Shown here piece after piece: positions 8,058-16,966 of a DNA stretch of 64,000 nucleotides. The notes under the pieces are model-generated. The model did no database searches, was not told the DNA's origin, and was given only the letters and a program-made list of their open reading frames with translations. The first letter of the stretch is position 1, and each line of letters opens with the position of its first letter. The stretch spans positions 314,332 through 378,331 of the forward strand of contig MKUH01000019.1 in the NCBI GenBank assembly GCA_001897745.1, written 5' to 3'. A program made the translations under genes and the position numbers. The DNA comes from Candidatus Accumulibacter sp. 66-26. Its GTDB lineage: Bacteria > Pseudomonadota > Gammaproteobacteria > Burkholderiales > Rhodocyclaceae.

Positions 8058-9437
8058 TCAGACGAAGCGCGCCAGCATGGCGCCGCGCGGATCGGCGGCG
8101 TCGGAAGAAGCTGCGCCGGAGGCGGCGACGGCGAGCGGAATCCACACGCGATGGCCGTTGCCGGGCGCCACGTCGGTCGCGCTGCGCGCGTCGCCGTCGA
8201 CGCGCTCCATGCGTTCAAGGACGAACTCGCCGTTGCCCGCCGGGTGGATCAGCTCGATGCGGTCGCCGACGGCGAAGCGGTTCTTCACGTCCACCTCGGC
8301 CAGCCCGCGCGCCGCGTCCCAGCCGACGACGTCGCCGACGTAGAGGCTACGGCCCGACTCGGAGTGGCCGCGCAGGTAGTTCTGCATCTCGTGCTCGTGG
8401 TGGCGCTGGTAGAAGCCGTCGGTGTAGCCGCGGTTGGCCAGCCCGTCGAGCTGGCCGAGCAGGCGCGGGTCGAAGGGGCGGCCGGCCGCCGCATCGTCGA
8501 TCGCCCGGCGGTAGCTCTGCGCGGCGCGCGCGACGTAGTAGGCCGACTTGGTGCGGCCCTCGATCTTCAGCGAATCGACGCCGATGTCGACGAGGCGCTG
8601 CACGTGCTCGATGGCGCGCAGGTCCTTCGAATTCATGATGTAGGTGCCGTGCTCGTCCTCCTCGATCGGCATCAGTTCGCCGGGGCGCTCCTTCTCCTCG
8701 AGCAGCCAGACCTTGGCGTCGGCCGGCGCCGGCACCGCGCCGGAGGCGCAGGCATGCACGTCACCGCCGGCGTCTTCCGCACCGGCCTTGACCTTGTAGT
8801 CCCAGCGGCAGGAATTGGTGCACGTACCCTGGTTCGGGTCGCGGTGGTTGAAGTAGCCGGAGAGCAGGCAGCGGCCGGAATAGGCGATGCACAGCGCGCC
8901 GTGTACGAAGACTTCGAGTTCGACGTCCGGGCATTCCTGGCGAATCTCGGCGACCTCGTCGAGCGACAGCTCGCGCGAGAGGATGATGCGCGAGACGCCG
9001 AGCTTGCGCCAGAAGCGCGCCGCGGCGAAATTCACCGTATTGGCCTGCACCGAGAGATGCACCGGCATCTCCGGCCAGGTCTCGCGCACCATGTCGATCA
9101 GGCCGGGGTCGGCCATGATCAGCGCGTCGGGCCGCAGGGCGACGACCGGCGCCATGTCGGCAAGGTAGGTGCGCACCTTGGCGTTGTGCGGCAGCACGTT
9201 GCTGACCACGTAGAACTGCTTGCCGAGCGCGTGCGCCTCGGCGATCGCGCCGCCCAGCGTCTCCAGATTGCCGAACTCGTTGTTGCGCACGCGCAGGCTG
9301 TAGCGCGGCTGGCCGGCATAAACGGCGTCGGCGCCGAAGGCATAGGCGGTGCGCATCATGGCCAGCGAACCGGCGGGCGCGAGCAGTTCGGGCGGGCGCG
9401 CGGCGGCGGCCGGACGGGCGGGGAAAGCAGGGGGCAT
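8058..9437 (-). CDS. trhP: Peptidase U32-family tRNA hydroxylation protein (TrhP/YegQ-like)
   Basis: The 459-residue protein has the U32 signature ELEVFVHGALCIAYSGRCLLSGYFNHRDPNQGTCTNSCRWDY with its conserved cysteines. The N-terminus is PELLAPAGSLAMMRTAYAFGADAVYAGQPRYSLR. Later segments such as MNSKDLRAIEHVQRLVDIGVDSLKIEGRTKSAYYVARAAQSYRRAID match the YegQ/TrhP branch, which is needed for prephenate-dependent 5-hydroxyuridine formation at wobble U34 of some tRNAs. I chose the ATG at 9437; the longer form would start at a TTG at 9455. Confidence 0.85.
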   Translation of the reverse strand: MPPAFPARPAAAARPPELLAPAGSLAMMRTAYAFGADAVYAGQPRYSLRVRNNEFGNLETLGGAIAEAHALGKQFYVVSNVLPHNAKVRTYLADMAPVVALRPDALIMADPGLIDMVRETWPEMPVHLSVQANTVNFAAARFWRKLGVSRIILSRELSLDEVAEIRQECPDVELEVFVHGALCIAYSGRCLLSGYFNHRDPNQGTCTNSCRWDYKVKAGAEDAGGDVHACASGAVPAPADAKVWLLEEKERPGELMPIEEDEHGTYIMNSKDLRAIEHVQRLVDIGVDSLKIEGRTKSAYYVARAAQSYRRAIDDAAAGRPFDPRLLGQLDGLANRGYTDGFYQRHHEHEMQNYLRGHSESGRSLYVGDVVGWDAARGLAEVDVKNRFAVGDRIELIHPAGNGEFVLERMERVDGDARSATDVAPGNGHRVWIPLAVAASGAASSDAADPRGAMLARFV

Positions 9438-9505
9438 GGGGAAGACCAGACACAAGGTAGAATGCGCGAGACCGAAATTTTACCCGCAAGTTCCTGGCCG
9501 CCCTC

Positions 9506-10960
9506 ATGCCCGAAGAGATACTGATCAATTTCACGCCGCAGGAAACCCGCGTCGCCGTCATGCACCAGGGCGCCGCGCAGGAACTGCACATCGAACGCAA
9601 CGCCAGCCGCGGCCTCGTCGGCAACGTCTATATCGGACGCATCTGCCGCATCCTGCCCGGCATGCAGTCGGCCTTCATCGACGTCGGCCTCGAACGCACC
9701 GCCTTCCTGCACGTCGCCGACATCTGGGAAACGCGCCAGAGCGGCGAGCCGCCGCGCCCGATCGAGCGCATGCTGTTCGAGGGACAGAGCATCCTCGTGC
9801 AGGTCATCAAGGACCCTATCGGAACCAAGGGCGCGCGCCTGTCGACGCAGATTTCGGTGGCCGGCCGCATGCTCGTCTACCTGCCGCAGGAAAAGCACAT
9901 CGGCATTTCGCAGCGCATCGAGAATGAAGCCGAGCGCGAATCGCTGCGCGAAAAGCTCGGTCGCCTAGTGCCGGCCGACGAGCCGGGCGGCTTCATCGTG
10001 CGCACGATGGCCGAGAACGCCACCGAGGCCGAACTGGCCAACGACATCGAGTACCTGCGCAAGATCTGGCGCGACATCCAGGTGCAGGCGAAGACCGCCG
10101 CGCCGCCCGCGCTGCTCTACCAGGAACTGTCGCTGGCGCAGCGCGTGCTGCGCGATTTCGTCAATCCGGAGACGGCGCGCATCGTCATCGACTCGCGCGA
10201 GAATTTCCAGAAGCTGACGACTTTCGCCGCCGAATACACGCCGACCGTCGCGCCGCTGCTCTTCCACTACACCGGCGAGCGCCCGCTCTTCGATCTGCAC
10301 GGCGTCGAGGACGAAATCCAGCGCGCGCTGGCGCGCCGCGTCGAGCTCAAGTCCGGCGGCTACCTGATCATCGACCAGACCGAGGCGATGACGACGATCG
10401 ACGTGAACACCGGCGGCTTCGTCGGCGTGCGCAACTTCGACGACACCATCTTCAAGACCAACCTCGAGGCAGCGCAGACCATCGCCCGCCAGCTGCGCCT
10501 GCGCAACCTCGGCGGCATCATCATCGTCGACTTCATCGACATGGAGAACGAGGACCACAAGAGCGCCGTGCTCGCCGAGTTCAACAAGGCGCTGGCACGC
10601 GACCACACGCGCCTGACGGTGAACGGCTTCACCGCGCTCGGCCTCGTCGAGATGACGCGCAAGCGCACGCGCGAATCGCTGGCCCACGTGCTGTGCGAGG
10701 AGTGCCCGACCTGCGGCGGGCGCGGCGAGGTGAAGACGGCACGCACCGTGTGCTACGAGATCCTGCGCGAACTTCTGCGCGAAGCGCGCCAGTTCAACGC
10801 GCGCGAGTACCGCGTGCTCGGCTGTCCGTCGGTGATCGACCTCTTCCTCGACGAGGAGTCGCAGAACCTCGCCATGCTCTCGGACTTCATCGGCAAGCCG
10901 ATCTCGCTGCAGGCCGAACCGAGCTACGCGCAGGAGCAGTACGACATCGTGCTGATGTAG
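9506..10960 (+). CDS. rng: Ribonuclease G
   Basis: The 484-residue endoribonuclease of the RNase E/G family acts in 16S rRNA 5' maturation and mRNA decay. The N-terminal S1 region includes NVYIGRICRILPGMQSAFIDVGLERTAFLHVADI. The DNase I-like catalytic part contains IDQTEAMTTIDVNTGGFVG and IIIVDFIDM with the metal-binding acidic residues. The zinc-link cysteines are in CEECPTCGGRGEVKTARTVCYEI. The length matches RNase G, with no long C-terminal scaffold as in RNase E. It starts at the ATG at 9506 and is divergent from trhP. Confidence 0.96.
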   Translation: MPEEILINFTPQETRVAVMHQGAAQELHIERNASRGLVGNVYIGRICRILPGMQSAFIDVGLERTAFLHVADIWETRQSGEPPRPIERMLFEGQSILVQVIKDPIGTKGARLSTQISVAGRMLVYLPQEKHIGISQRIENEAERESLREKLGRLVPADEPGGFIVRTMAENATEAELANDIEYLRKIWRDIQVQAKTAAPPALLYQELSLAQRVLRDFVNPETARIVIDSRENFQKLTTFAAEYTPTVAPLLFHYTGERPLFDLHGVEDEIQRALARRVELKSGGYLIIDQTEAMTTIDVNTGGFVGVRNFDDTIFKTNLEAAQTIARQLRLRNLGGIIIVDFIDMENEDHKSAVLAEFNKALARDHTRLTVNGFTALGLVEMTRKRTRESLAHVLCEECPTCGGRGEVKTARTVCYEILRELLREARQFNAREYRVLGCPSVIDLFLDEESQNLAMLSDFIGKPISLQAEPSYAQEQYDIVLM

Positions 10961-10977
10961 TCGTGCGGGGGTGGCAG

Positions 10978-10999
10978 CGCGCCGCAGGAATGCGGCGCG
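10978..10999. terminator. GC-rich hairpin between convergent rng and peroxidase-like gene
   Basis: Perfect 9-bp arms CGCGCCGCA / TGCGGCGCG around a GGAA tetraloop, placed 17 bp after the rng stop and just before the 3' end of the convergent gene. There is no clear T-tract, so it may act as a weak bidirectional terminator or an mRNA 3'-end stabiliser. Confidence 0.5.
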
Positions 11000-11015
11000 T
11001 CGGTCCTATCGGTCC

Positions 11016-11594
11016 TTACGCCCTGGGCAGGCGTCCCATCAGGTAGAACTCGTCGTTCGGGCGCATCGAGCCCATGTTGACGAGGCGGTTGCTCATGCCG
11101 AAGAAGGCCGTGATCGCGCCGATGTCCCAGATCGCCTCGTCGTCGAAACCGTGCGCGCGCAGCGCGGCGAAGTCCTCGTCGCCGATTTCCGCCGAGCGCA
11201 AGGACACCTTCAGCGCGAAGTCGAGCATCGCGCGCTGGCGCGGCGTGATGTCGGCCTTGCGGTAGTTGACCGCGAGCTGGTCGGCGAGCAGCGGATTCTT
11301 CGCGCGGATGCGCAGCACGGCGCCGTGCGCGACGACGCAGTACAGGCAGCCGTTGGCGCCGCTGGTGGCGACGACGATCATCTCGCGCTCGGCCTTGGAC
11401 AGACCGACGTCCTTCTCCATCAGCGCGTCGTGATAGTCGAAGAAGGCGCGGAACTCGGCCGGGCGATGCGCCAGCGTGAGGAAGATGTTGGGCACAAAGC
11501 CGGCCTTTTCCTGCACGGCGAGGATGCGCGCGCGCAGGTCCTCGGGCAGGTCGGCCAGCTCCGGCACCGGAAAGCGGCTGATCGGCGCGCTCAT
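11016..11594 (-). CDS. Peroxidase-related (AhpD-like) carboxymuconolactone decarboxylase-family protein
   Basis: A 192-residue all-helical AhpD-like protein. The core is LSKAEREMIVVATSGANGCLYCVVAHGAVLR, containing the CxxC and downstream His of alkylhydroperoxidase-type proteins. AITAFFGMSNRLVNMGSMRPNDEFYLMGR at the end matches the uncharacterised peroxidase-related subfamily. The expected activity is thiol-dependent peroxide reduction; the reductant partner is unknown. It lies 14 bp downstream of the MaoC gene on the same strand, suggesting an operon. Confidence 0.82.
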   Translation of the reverse strand: MSAPISRFPVPELADLPEDLRARILAVQEKAGFVPNIFLTLAHRPAEFRAFFDYHDALMEKDVGLSKAEREMIVVATSGANGCLYCVVAHGAVLRIRAKNPLLADQLAVNYRKADITPRQRAMLDFALKVSLRSAEIGDEDFAALRAHGFDDEAIWDIGAITAFFGMSNRLVNMGSMRPNDEFYLMGRLPRA

Positions 11595-11607
11595 CGTCGT
11601 CGCTCCC

Positions 11608-12039
11608 TCAGGCCTTCGCCGTCGTGCAGTACATATTGGCTTCGCCCTCGATGACGACCTTGCCGCCGACCGTGCACACGGTGTCGAGGATGCAGCGGCG
11701 CTTCTCGACGATCACCTCGCGCACGGTGACGGTCGCCGTCACCGTGTCGCCGATGCGCACCGGCGCCTTGAACTTCAGCGTCTGGCCGACGTAGACGGTG
11801 CCCGGACCGGGCATCTTGTTGCCGAGCACGGCGGAAATGAAGGCCGCCGACAGCATGCCGTGCGCGATGCGGCCGCCGAACTGCGTCGTTTTCGCCCATT
11901 CCTCGTTGAGGTGCATCGGGTTGGTGTCGGTGGACACGCCGGAAAACAGCACGATGTCGGCTTCGGTCACGGTCTTGGCCAGGCTGCCGCTCATTCCGGG
12001 TTGCAGATCTTCGATGTTGTAGCCGCCGAGGGAATTCAT
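11608..12039 (-). CDS. MaoC-family (R)-hydratase
   Basis: A 143-residue single hot-dog-fold protein. The hydratase-2 motif is SGVSTDTNPMHLNEEWAKTTQFGGRIAHGMLSAAFISAVLG, with the Asp and His of (R)-specific enoyl-CoA hydratases (PhaJ-like). The start at 12039 (MNSLGGYNIEDLQPGM) has a strong GGAG Shine-Dalgarno; the longer reading frame upstream lacks coding character. A role in fatty-acid or PHA precursor metabolism is possible but not shown. Confidence 0.85.
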   Translation of the reverse strand: MNSLGGYNIEDLQPGMSGSLAKTVTEADIVLFSGVSTDTNPMHLNEEWAKTTQFGGRIAHGMLSAAFISAVLGNKMPGPGTVYVGQTLKFKAPVRIGDTVTATVTVREVIVEKRRCILDTVCTVGGKVVIEGEANMYCTTAKA

Positions 12040-12135
12040 TGAGTTTCTCCGTTGTCCTAGGATTTCATTCGGGGTTGCAGCCTGACCCATGATACACAAA
12101 TACCCCGCCCGGATACCCCCACGGAGGAAACCGCC

Positions 12136-13077
12136 ATGCCGCACGCCAAGGACCGCCAGCGCACCGCCCGCACGCCGCACGAAACGGAAAAGGAAACAGA
12201 AACCGGCGACCCGGAATTCGACAGCCTGCTCCCGGCCGTTCCCTTCAGCCGGCGCGGCTTCATCGTCGGCGCGCTGGGCACCGGCTTCGCGCTCGCCGTG
12301 CAGCCCGCGCTGGCGCAGACGGCGATCGCGACGAACAGCGCGGGACTGACTGCCGGCGAAGTCAAAATCCCCGCGGCGGACGGCGAGATGCCGGCCTACC
12401 GCGCGCAGCCGGCGAGCGGCACGAACTTTCCGGTGATCCTGGTGGTGCAGGAAATCTTCGGCGTGCACGAATACATCAAGGACGTCTGCCGCCGGCTCGC
12501 GCACCTCGGCTACCTAGCGATCGCGCCCGAACTCTACGCGCGGCAGGGCGATCCGCGCCAGTACGCCAACGTGCAGGAACTGCTCGACAAGATCGTCGCC
12601 AAGGTGCCCGACGCGCAGGTGCTCGCCGACCTCGACGCCTGCGCCGCGTGGGCTGCGACGCACGGCGGCGACCCGGCGCGCCTCGGCATCACCGGCTTCT
12701 GCTGGGGCGGCCGCATCGTCTGGCTGTACGCCGCGCACAACCCGCGGGTGAAGGCCGGCGTCGCCTGGTACGGGCGCCTCGTCGCCGCGGTCAGCGAGAA
12801 CAATCCGCGCCACCCGCTCGACGTCGCCGGCCAGCTCAAGGGGCCGGTGCTCGGCCTCTACTGCGGCCTCGACCAGGGCATCCCGGCCGAGACCGTCGAA
12901 CGCATGCGCCAGGCGCTCGGCGCGGCCGACAACGCGGCCAGCCGCGCCTCGACGATCCACGTCTACCCGGACGCCCCGCACGCCTTCCATGCCGACTACC
13001 GGCCGAGCTACCGCCCGGCGGAAGCCGCGGACGGCTGGGCGCGCCTGCAGGACTGGTTCAAGCGGCACGGCGTCTGA
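12136..13077 (+). CDS. Dienelactone hydrolase-family protein with Tat signal
   Basis: A 313-residue alpha/beta hydrolase. The N-terminus has a twin-arginine signal ([24 protein letters not shown]) after a polar leader of about 37 residues, so the mature enzyme is predicted to be periplasmic. The nucleophile elbow is GFCWGG, with the Cys typical of dienelactone hydrolases; the family Asp and His appear in CGLDQGIP and [15 protein letters not shown]. The substrate is unknown. It starts at the ATG at 12136 behind GGAGG and is divergent from the MaoC gene. Confidence 0.85.
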   Translation: MPHAKDRQRTARTPHETEKETETGDPEFDSLLPAVPFSRRGFIVGALGTGFALAVQPALAQTAIATNSAGLTAGEVKIPAADGEMPAYRAQPASGTNFPVILVVQEIFGVHEYIKDVCRRLAHLGYLAIAPELYARQGDPRQYANVQELLDKIVAKVPDAQVLADLDACAAWAATHGGDPARLGITGFCWGGRIVWLYAAHNPRVKAGVAWYGRLVAAVSENNPRHPLDVAGQLKGPVLGLYCGLDQGIPAETVERMRQALGAADNAASRASTIHVYPDAPHAFHADYRPSYRPAEAADGWARLQDWFKRHGV

Positions 13078-13110
13078 CACCGCGCCGGCCCGGCCGACCA
13101 CCGACCAAGC

Positions 13111-13773
13111 TCAGGCGCCGACCGCCTCCGCGCAGGCGGCGAGGCTGCCACAGCAGACGCCGCCGCAGGCCAGATGGCGGGAGCAGAAGAGGCTGCCCGC
13201 CGCCTCTCCGGGCGCCCCGCCGCCCGCCGCCTCGCGGCCGCCGCTCAGGCACTCCGGGCGGTAGTGGAAACCGTCGCAGATTCCGAGCATGCCGTCGATG
13301 GAAAAGAGCAGCGGCAGGTTGCGCGGCGTCTTCGGATTGATTCCCTCGCACAGGCAGGACAGGCGCCAGGTGCGCTGAATCCCCTCCTGCAGGCGGGCCG
13401 GCGTGTCGACCTCGGCGCGCGGCGCGTGGTCCAGGTAACGGCCGAAGGCCTTGCCGCAGAAGGCGCGGTAGCGGCGCGTGTGCAGGATGAATTCGTGCCA
13501 GGCGTCGAGCACGGCGCGCGAGGGCATGGCCACCGCCCGCCCGTGCGCGCGGCGACAGAGCTGGAAGTACTCGCGCAACCCGCTGCACACGAGCTGGCGC
13601 TGCGCCGCGTTGAGCTCGGGGCGGCGCACCGCCAGGCGCTCGTCGAGCAGCTTGTAGAAGGGATAGCGCTCGATGTAGCGCGCGCGCCGGCGGCGCAGCC
13701 CGCGCCGCCAGACGAAGGCGGCGGCGGCCAGGGCGAGCAGCGCCAGCGCGGCGAAGAGTTCCATGCGCGACAT
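13111..13773 (-). CDS. GRDP-like (DUF1399-type) protein with membrane anchor and Cys-rich tail
   Basis: A 220-residue protein with an N-terminal transmembrane segment (LFAALALLALAAAAFVW) and a basic stretch. The central WHEFILHTRRYRAFCGKAFGRYLDHAP resembles the glycine-rich-domain-protein-like family. The C-terminus is Gly/Cys-rich (SLFCSRHLACGGVCCGSLAAC). The function is unknown. Its ATG overlaps the TGA of the upstream aldehyde dehydrogenase (TGATG), so translation is probably coupled. Confidence 0.6.
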   Translation of the reverse strand: MSRMELFAALALLALAAAAFVWRRGLRRRRARYIERYPFYKLLDERLAVRRPELNAAQRQLVCSGLREYFQLCRRAHGRAVAMPSRAVLDAWHEFILHTRRYRAFCGKAFGRYLDHAPRAEVDTPARLQEGIQRTWRLSCLCEGINPKTPRNLPLLFSIDGMLGICDGFHYRPECLSGGREAAGGGAPGEAAGSLFCSRHLACGGVCCGSLAACAEAVGA

Positions 13774-15233
13774 CAAGCGACGCCGAAGCAGAGGTACTTG
13801 ATCTCCAGATACTCGTCGAGCCCGTGCTTCGAACCCTCGCGCCCGAGGCCGGACTGCTTGACGCCGCCGAAGGGCGCGACCTCGTTCGAGATGAGGCCGG
13901 TGTTGATGCCGACCATGCCGTATTCGAGCGCCTCGCCGACGCGGAAGCAGCGCCCGACGTCGCGCGAGTAGAAGTAGGCGGCGAGGCCGAACTCGGTGGC
14001 GTTGGCCATCGCCAGCGCCTCGTCCTCGTCCTTGAAGCGGAAGAGCGGCGCGACCGGGCCGAAGGTTTCCTCGCGCGCGACGCGCATCGCCCCCGTCACG
14101 TCGGCCAACACGGTCGGCTCGAAGAAGGTGCCGCCGCGCGCGTGACGGCAGCCGCCGGTGAGCACGCGCGCGCCGTGCGCGAGCGCGTCGGCGACGTGCG
14201 CCTCGACCTTGGCGAGCGCCTGCGCGTCGATCAGCGGCCCCTGCACGACGCCGTCCTCGCCGCCGGCGCCGACCTTCAGCTGCGCGGCGCGCGCCGCGAG
14301 CTTCTGCGCGAACTCGTCGTAGATGCCGTCCTGCACCAGCAGGCGGTTGGCGCAGACGCAGGTCTGCCCGGCGTTGCGGTACTTGGCGGCGAGCGCGCCA
14401 TCGACGGCGGCATCGACGTCGGCGTCGTCGAAGACGATGAAGGGCGCGTTGCCGCCGAGTTCCAGCGAGAGCTTCTTGATCGTCGGCGCGCACTGCGCCA
14501 TGAGCAGGCGGCCGACCTCGGTCGAGCCGGTGAAGGAGAGGTGGCGCACCGTCGGGCTGGCGCACAGCTCGCCGCCGATGGCGACCGCCGCCGCCGCGCT
14601 GCCGGTGACGACGTTGAAAACGCCGGGCGGCAGGCCGGCGCGCGCCGCCAGTTCGGCCAGCGCGAGCGCCGTCAGCGGCGTCTGCTCGGCCGGCTTGACC
14701 ACCACCGGACAGCCGGCGGCGAGCGCCGGCGCGACCTTGCGCGTGATCATGGCGAGCGGGAAGTTCCACGGCGTGATCGCCGCGCAGACGCCGACCGGCT
14801 GGCGGATCGTCAGCAGGCGCTTGTCGGCGGCCGTCGTCGGGATGCTCTCGCCGTAGGCGCGCTTGGCCTCCTCGGCGAACCACTCGATGAAGGACGCGCC
14901 GTAGGCCACTTCGCCCTTCGCCTCGGCGAGCGGCTTGCCGCCCTCGGCGGTGATCAGCTGCGCGAGGTCGTCGGCGTGGGCGAGCAGCAGTTCGTGCCAG
15001 CGGCGCAGGATAGACGCACGCTCCTTGGCGGTTTGCGCGCGCCACGCCGGCCACGCCGCGTCGGCGGCGGCGATCGCCCGCCGCGTCTCGCCCGCGCCGC
15101 AATCGGGCAGTTGCGCAAGTTGCGCGCCGCTCGCCGGATCGCGTACCGGAAACAGGCCGCCGCCGTCGGCGTCCGACCAAAGTCCGTCGATGTAGCACTG
15201 CGCGCGCAACAACTGGGGGTCCTGAAGTTTCAT
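13773..15233 (-). CDS. gabD: NAD(P)-dependent aldehyde dehydrogenase, succinate-semialdehyde type
   Basis: A 486-residue ALDH. Motifs are ITPWNFPLAMITRKVAPALAAGCPVVVKPAEQTP (cofactor binding), FTGSTEVGR, LELGGNAPFIVFDDADVD (general base Glu) and NAGQTCVCANR (catalytic Cys). The C-terminal APFGGVKQSGLGREGSKHGLDEYLEIKYLC is characteristic of succinate-semialdehyde dehydrogenases, which feed 4-aminobutyrate carbon into the TCA cycle. No GABA transaminase is in the window, so the substrate is by family resemblance. The start is the ATG at 15233 (MKLQDPQLLR). Confidence 0.85.
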   Translation of the reverse strand: MKLQDPQLLRAQCYIDGLWSDADGGGLFPVRDPASGAQLAQLPDCGAGETRRAIAAADAAWPAWRAQTAKERASILRRWHELLLAHADDLAQLITAEGGKPLAEAKGEVAYGASFIEWFAEEAKRAYGESIPTTAADKRLLTIRQPVGVCAAITPWNFPLAMITRKVAPALAAGCPVVVKPAEQTPLTALALAELAARAGLPPGVFNVVTGSAAAAVAIGGELCASPTVRHLSFTGSTEVGRLLMAQCAPTIKKLSLELGGNAPFIVFDDADVDAAVDGALAAKYRNAGQTCVCANRLLVQDGIYDEFAQKLAARAAQLKVGAGGEDGVVQGPLIDAQALAKVEAHVADALAHGARVLTGGCRHARGGTFFEPTVLADVTGAMRVAREETFGPVAPLFRFKDEDEALAMANATEFGLAAYFYSRDVGRCFRVGEALEYGMVGINTGLISNEVAPFGGVKQSGLGREGSKHGLDEYLEIKYLCFGVA

Positions 15234-15297
15234 GGCGTTTCTGTCCGGATAGGGCGACGTGGGGAAAAGCGGCAAGGGCTCAGTTTATACTCCGCGC

Positions 15298-15807
15298 ATG
15301 CGACTGAAAAAGCTTCTTGCCGCGAGCGCCTGCGCGCTCTTCCTGGCCGCCTGCGGCAGCGTGCCGCCGCGCCCGCCCGAGTCTGCCGAACGCGCCGGAC
15401 GCACGGCGACGCACGATGCCGACCGGCACGCCGCCGGCCACGACATCGCCATCTTCGCACTCGGCCTGATCGACACCGGCTACCGCTTCGGCGGCAAGAA
15501 TCCGGACGCCGGCCTCGACTGCAGCGGCATGGTCTCCTACATCTACGGGCAGAGCGCCAAGCTCAGGCTCACCGGCAGCGCCGCCGACATCGCCCGCCTC
15601 GGGCGCCCGGTCGACCGCGCCGGCCTGCGCCCCGGCGACCTCGTCTTTTTCAACACGCGCAACGCGCCGCACTCGCACGTCGGCATCTACATCGGCGACG
15701 ACCGCTTCGTGCACGCGCCATCGAGCAACGGCCGCGTGCGCATCGACCAGCTCGGCAACCGCTACTACGCGCAGCGCTTCGAGGCGGCGCGCACCTATTT
15801 CGACTGA
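15298..15807 (+). CDS. NlpC/P60 (C40) cell-wall peptidase, lipoprotein
   Basis: A 169-residue outer-envelope lipoprotein: signal MRLKKLLAASACALFLAAC with a lipobox Cys at about residue 19. It is followed by an NlpC/P60 domain with catalytic Cys in GLDCSGMVSYIYG, His in SHVGIYIGDD and a third polar His in RFVHAPSSNGRV. These enzymes usually cleave D-Glu-diaminopimelate bonds in peptidoglycan. It lies 18 bp upstream of the radical SAM gene. Confidence 0.9.
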   Translation: MRLKKLLAASACALFLAACGSVPPRPPESAERAGRTATHDADRHAAGHDIAIFALGLIDTGYRFGGKNPDAGLDCSGMVSYIYGQSAKLRLTGSAADIARLGRPVDRAGLRPGDLVFFNTRNAPHSHVGIYIGDDRFVHAPSSNGRVRIDQLGNRYYAQRFEAARTYFD

Positions 15808-15825
15808 ATCGACGATACCTCCGCG

Positions 15826-16725
15826 ATGCCGAACGTCCCCCCGATCCGCTACGTCGAACCCGTCTTCCGCCCGCCCAGCGAGGCGCAGTCGCTGATCCTG
15901 CCGGTCACCGACGGCTGCTCGTGGAACCAGTGCACCTTCTGCGAGATGTACACGGCGCCGCAGAAAGCCTTCCGCGCGCGCGACGAGGCCGAAGTGATCG
16001 ACAGCATCCGGCGCAGCGGCGAGCTTTACGGCGGCGAGGTGCGCCGCGTCTTTCTCGCCGACGGCGACGCGCTGGTGCTGCCGACGCGCCGCCTGCTCGC
16101 CGTCCTGCGCGCGATCCGCGAACACCTGCCGGCCGTGCGCCGCGTCTCGAGCTACTGCCTGCCGCGCAATCTGCGCAAGAAGTCGGTCGACGAACTGCGC
16201 GAGCTGGCCGACGCCGGCCTGTCGATCGCCTACGTCGGCGCCGAATCGGGCGACGACGAAGTGCTCGCCCGCGTGCACAAGGGCGAGACCTTCGCCTCGA
16301 CCGCCGAGGCGCTCGACAAGCTCGGGCAGGCCGGCATCACACGCTCGGTGATGATTCTCAACGGCCTCGGCGGCCCCGAACTGTCGACGCAGCACGCGGA
16401 CAACTCGGCGCGCCTGCTCAACGCGACGCAGCCCGAATACGCGGCAACGCTGGTCGTCAGCTTCCCGCTCGGCGAGCAGCGCTTCCGCGCCGATTTCCCG
16501 GGCTGGCGACCGCTTGAGCAGCGCGAGCTGTTCGCCGAGATGGAGCGCTTCCTCGCCGCGCTCGAACTCGAACGCACCGTCTTCCGCAGCGACCACGCGT
16601 CGAACTGGCTGATCCTCAAGGGCACGCTCGGCGCCGACAAGGCGCGCCTGCTGCGCGAAGTGCGCGCCGCCATCGCGCGGCCCGCGGACGCGCAGCTGCG
16701 CCCGGCCTGGGCGCGCGGCCTCTGA
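15826..16725 (+). CDS. Radical SAM protein of unknown function
   Basis: A 299-residue radical SAM protein. The cluster-binding segment is GCSWNQCTFCEMY (C31, C36, C39), spaced CX4CX2C instead of the usual CX3CX2C. Next come FLADGDALVLP, SSYCLPRNL and IAYVGAESGDDEVLARVHKGET, which fit the GxxD/GxESG elements of SAM-binding TIM barrels of the COG1032 type. No auxiliary domain is present. The substrate is unknown. It follows the C40 peptidase by 18 bp. Confidence 0.8.
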   Translation: MPNVPPIRYVEPVFRPPSEAQSLILPVTDGCSWNQCTFCEMYTAPQKAFRARDEAEVIDSIRRSGELYGGEVRRVFLADGDALVLPTRRLLAVLRAIREHLPAVRRVSSYCLPRNLRKKSVDELRELADAGLSIAYVGAESGDDEVLARVHKGETFASTAEALDKLGQAGITRSVMILNGLGGPELSTQHADNSARLLNATQPEYAATLVVSFPLGEQRFRADFPGWRPLEQRELFAEMERFLAALELERTVFRSDHASNWLILKGTLGADKARLLREVRAAIARPADAQLRPAWARGL

Positions 16726-16760
16726 ACGCCGCGCGGCGCCCGCGCACGGCGCATCTCCCG

Positions 16761-16820
16761 CACACTTCGCCGCGCACTTCGCCGCATCCGTCGCCGCATT
16801 CATCGCCGCATTCATCGCCG
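16761..16820. repeat. 12-bp tandem repeat, five units
   Basis: Five imperfect copies of CATTCATCGCCG follow one another directly. The last two (16797-16808 and 16809-16820) are identical, and the first three differ at two to four positions. The array sits in the non-coding gap between the radical SAM and acyl-CoA dehydrogenase genes. Confidence 0.8.
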
Positions 16821-16966
16821 CACGCCCCGCACTCTCCGCAGTGCCGCGCCTTCCCCGCCGGCGCGCTGGACTCCCGCGCGATTCCCGCTACACTGCCCAG
16901 AGCGCGGCGCGCCCGGGGCACGGCGGCGCGGCGGCGCATCCCACCGCAAGAGGAGGCAGCGCTGCC

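Noticed and set aside
13111-15198. 695-codon reverse frame covering the aldehyde dehydrogenase region
   Set aside because: The Arg/Ala-rich upstream part is a shadow of the dehydrogenase; only the part from 13773 is a plausible protein.
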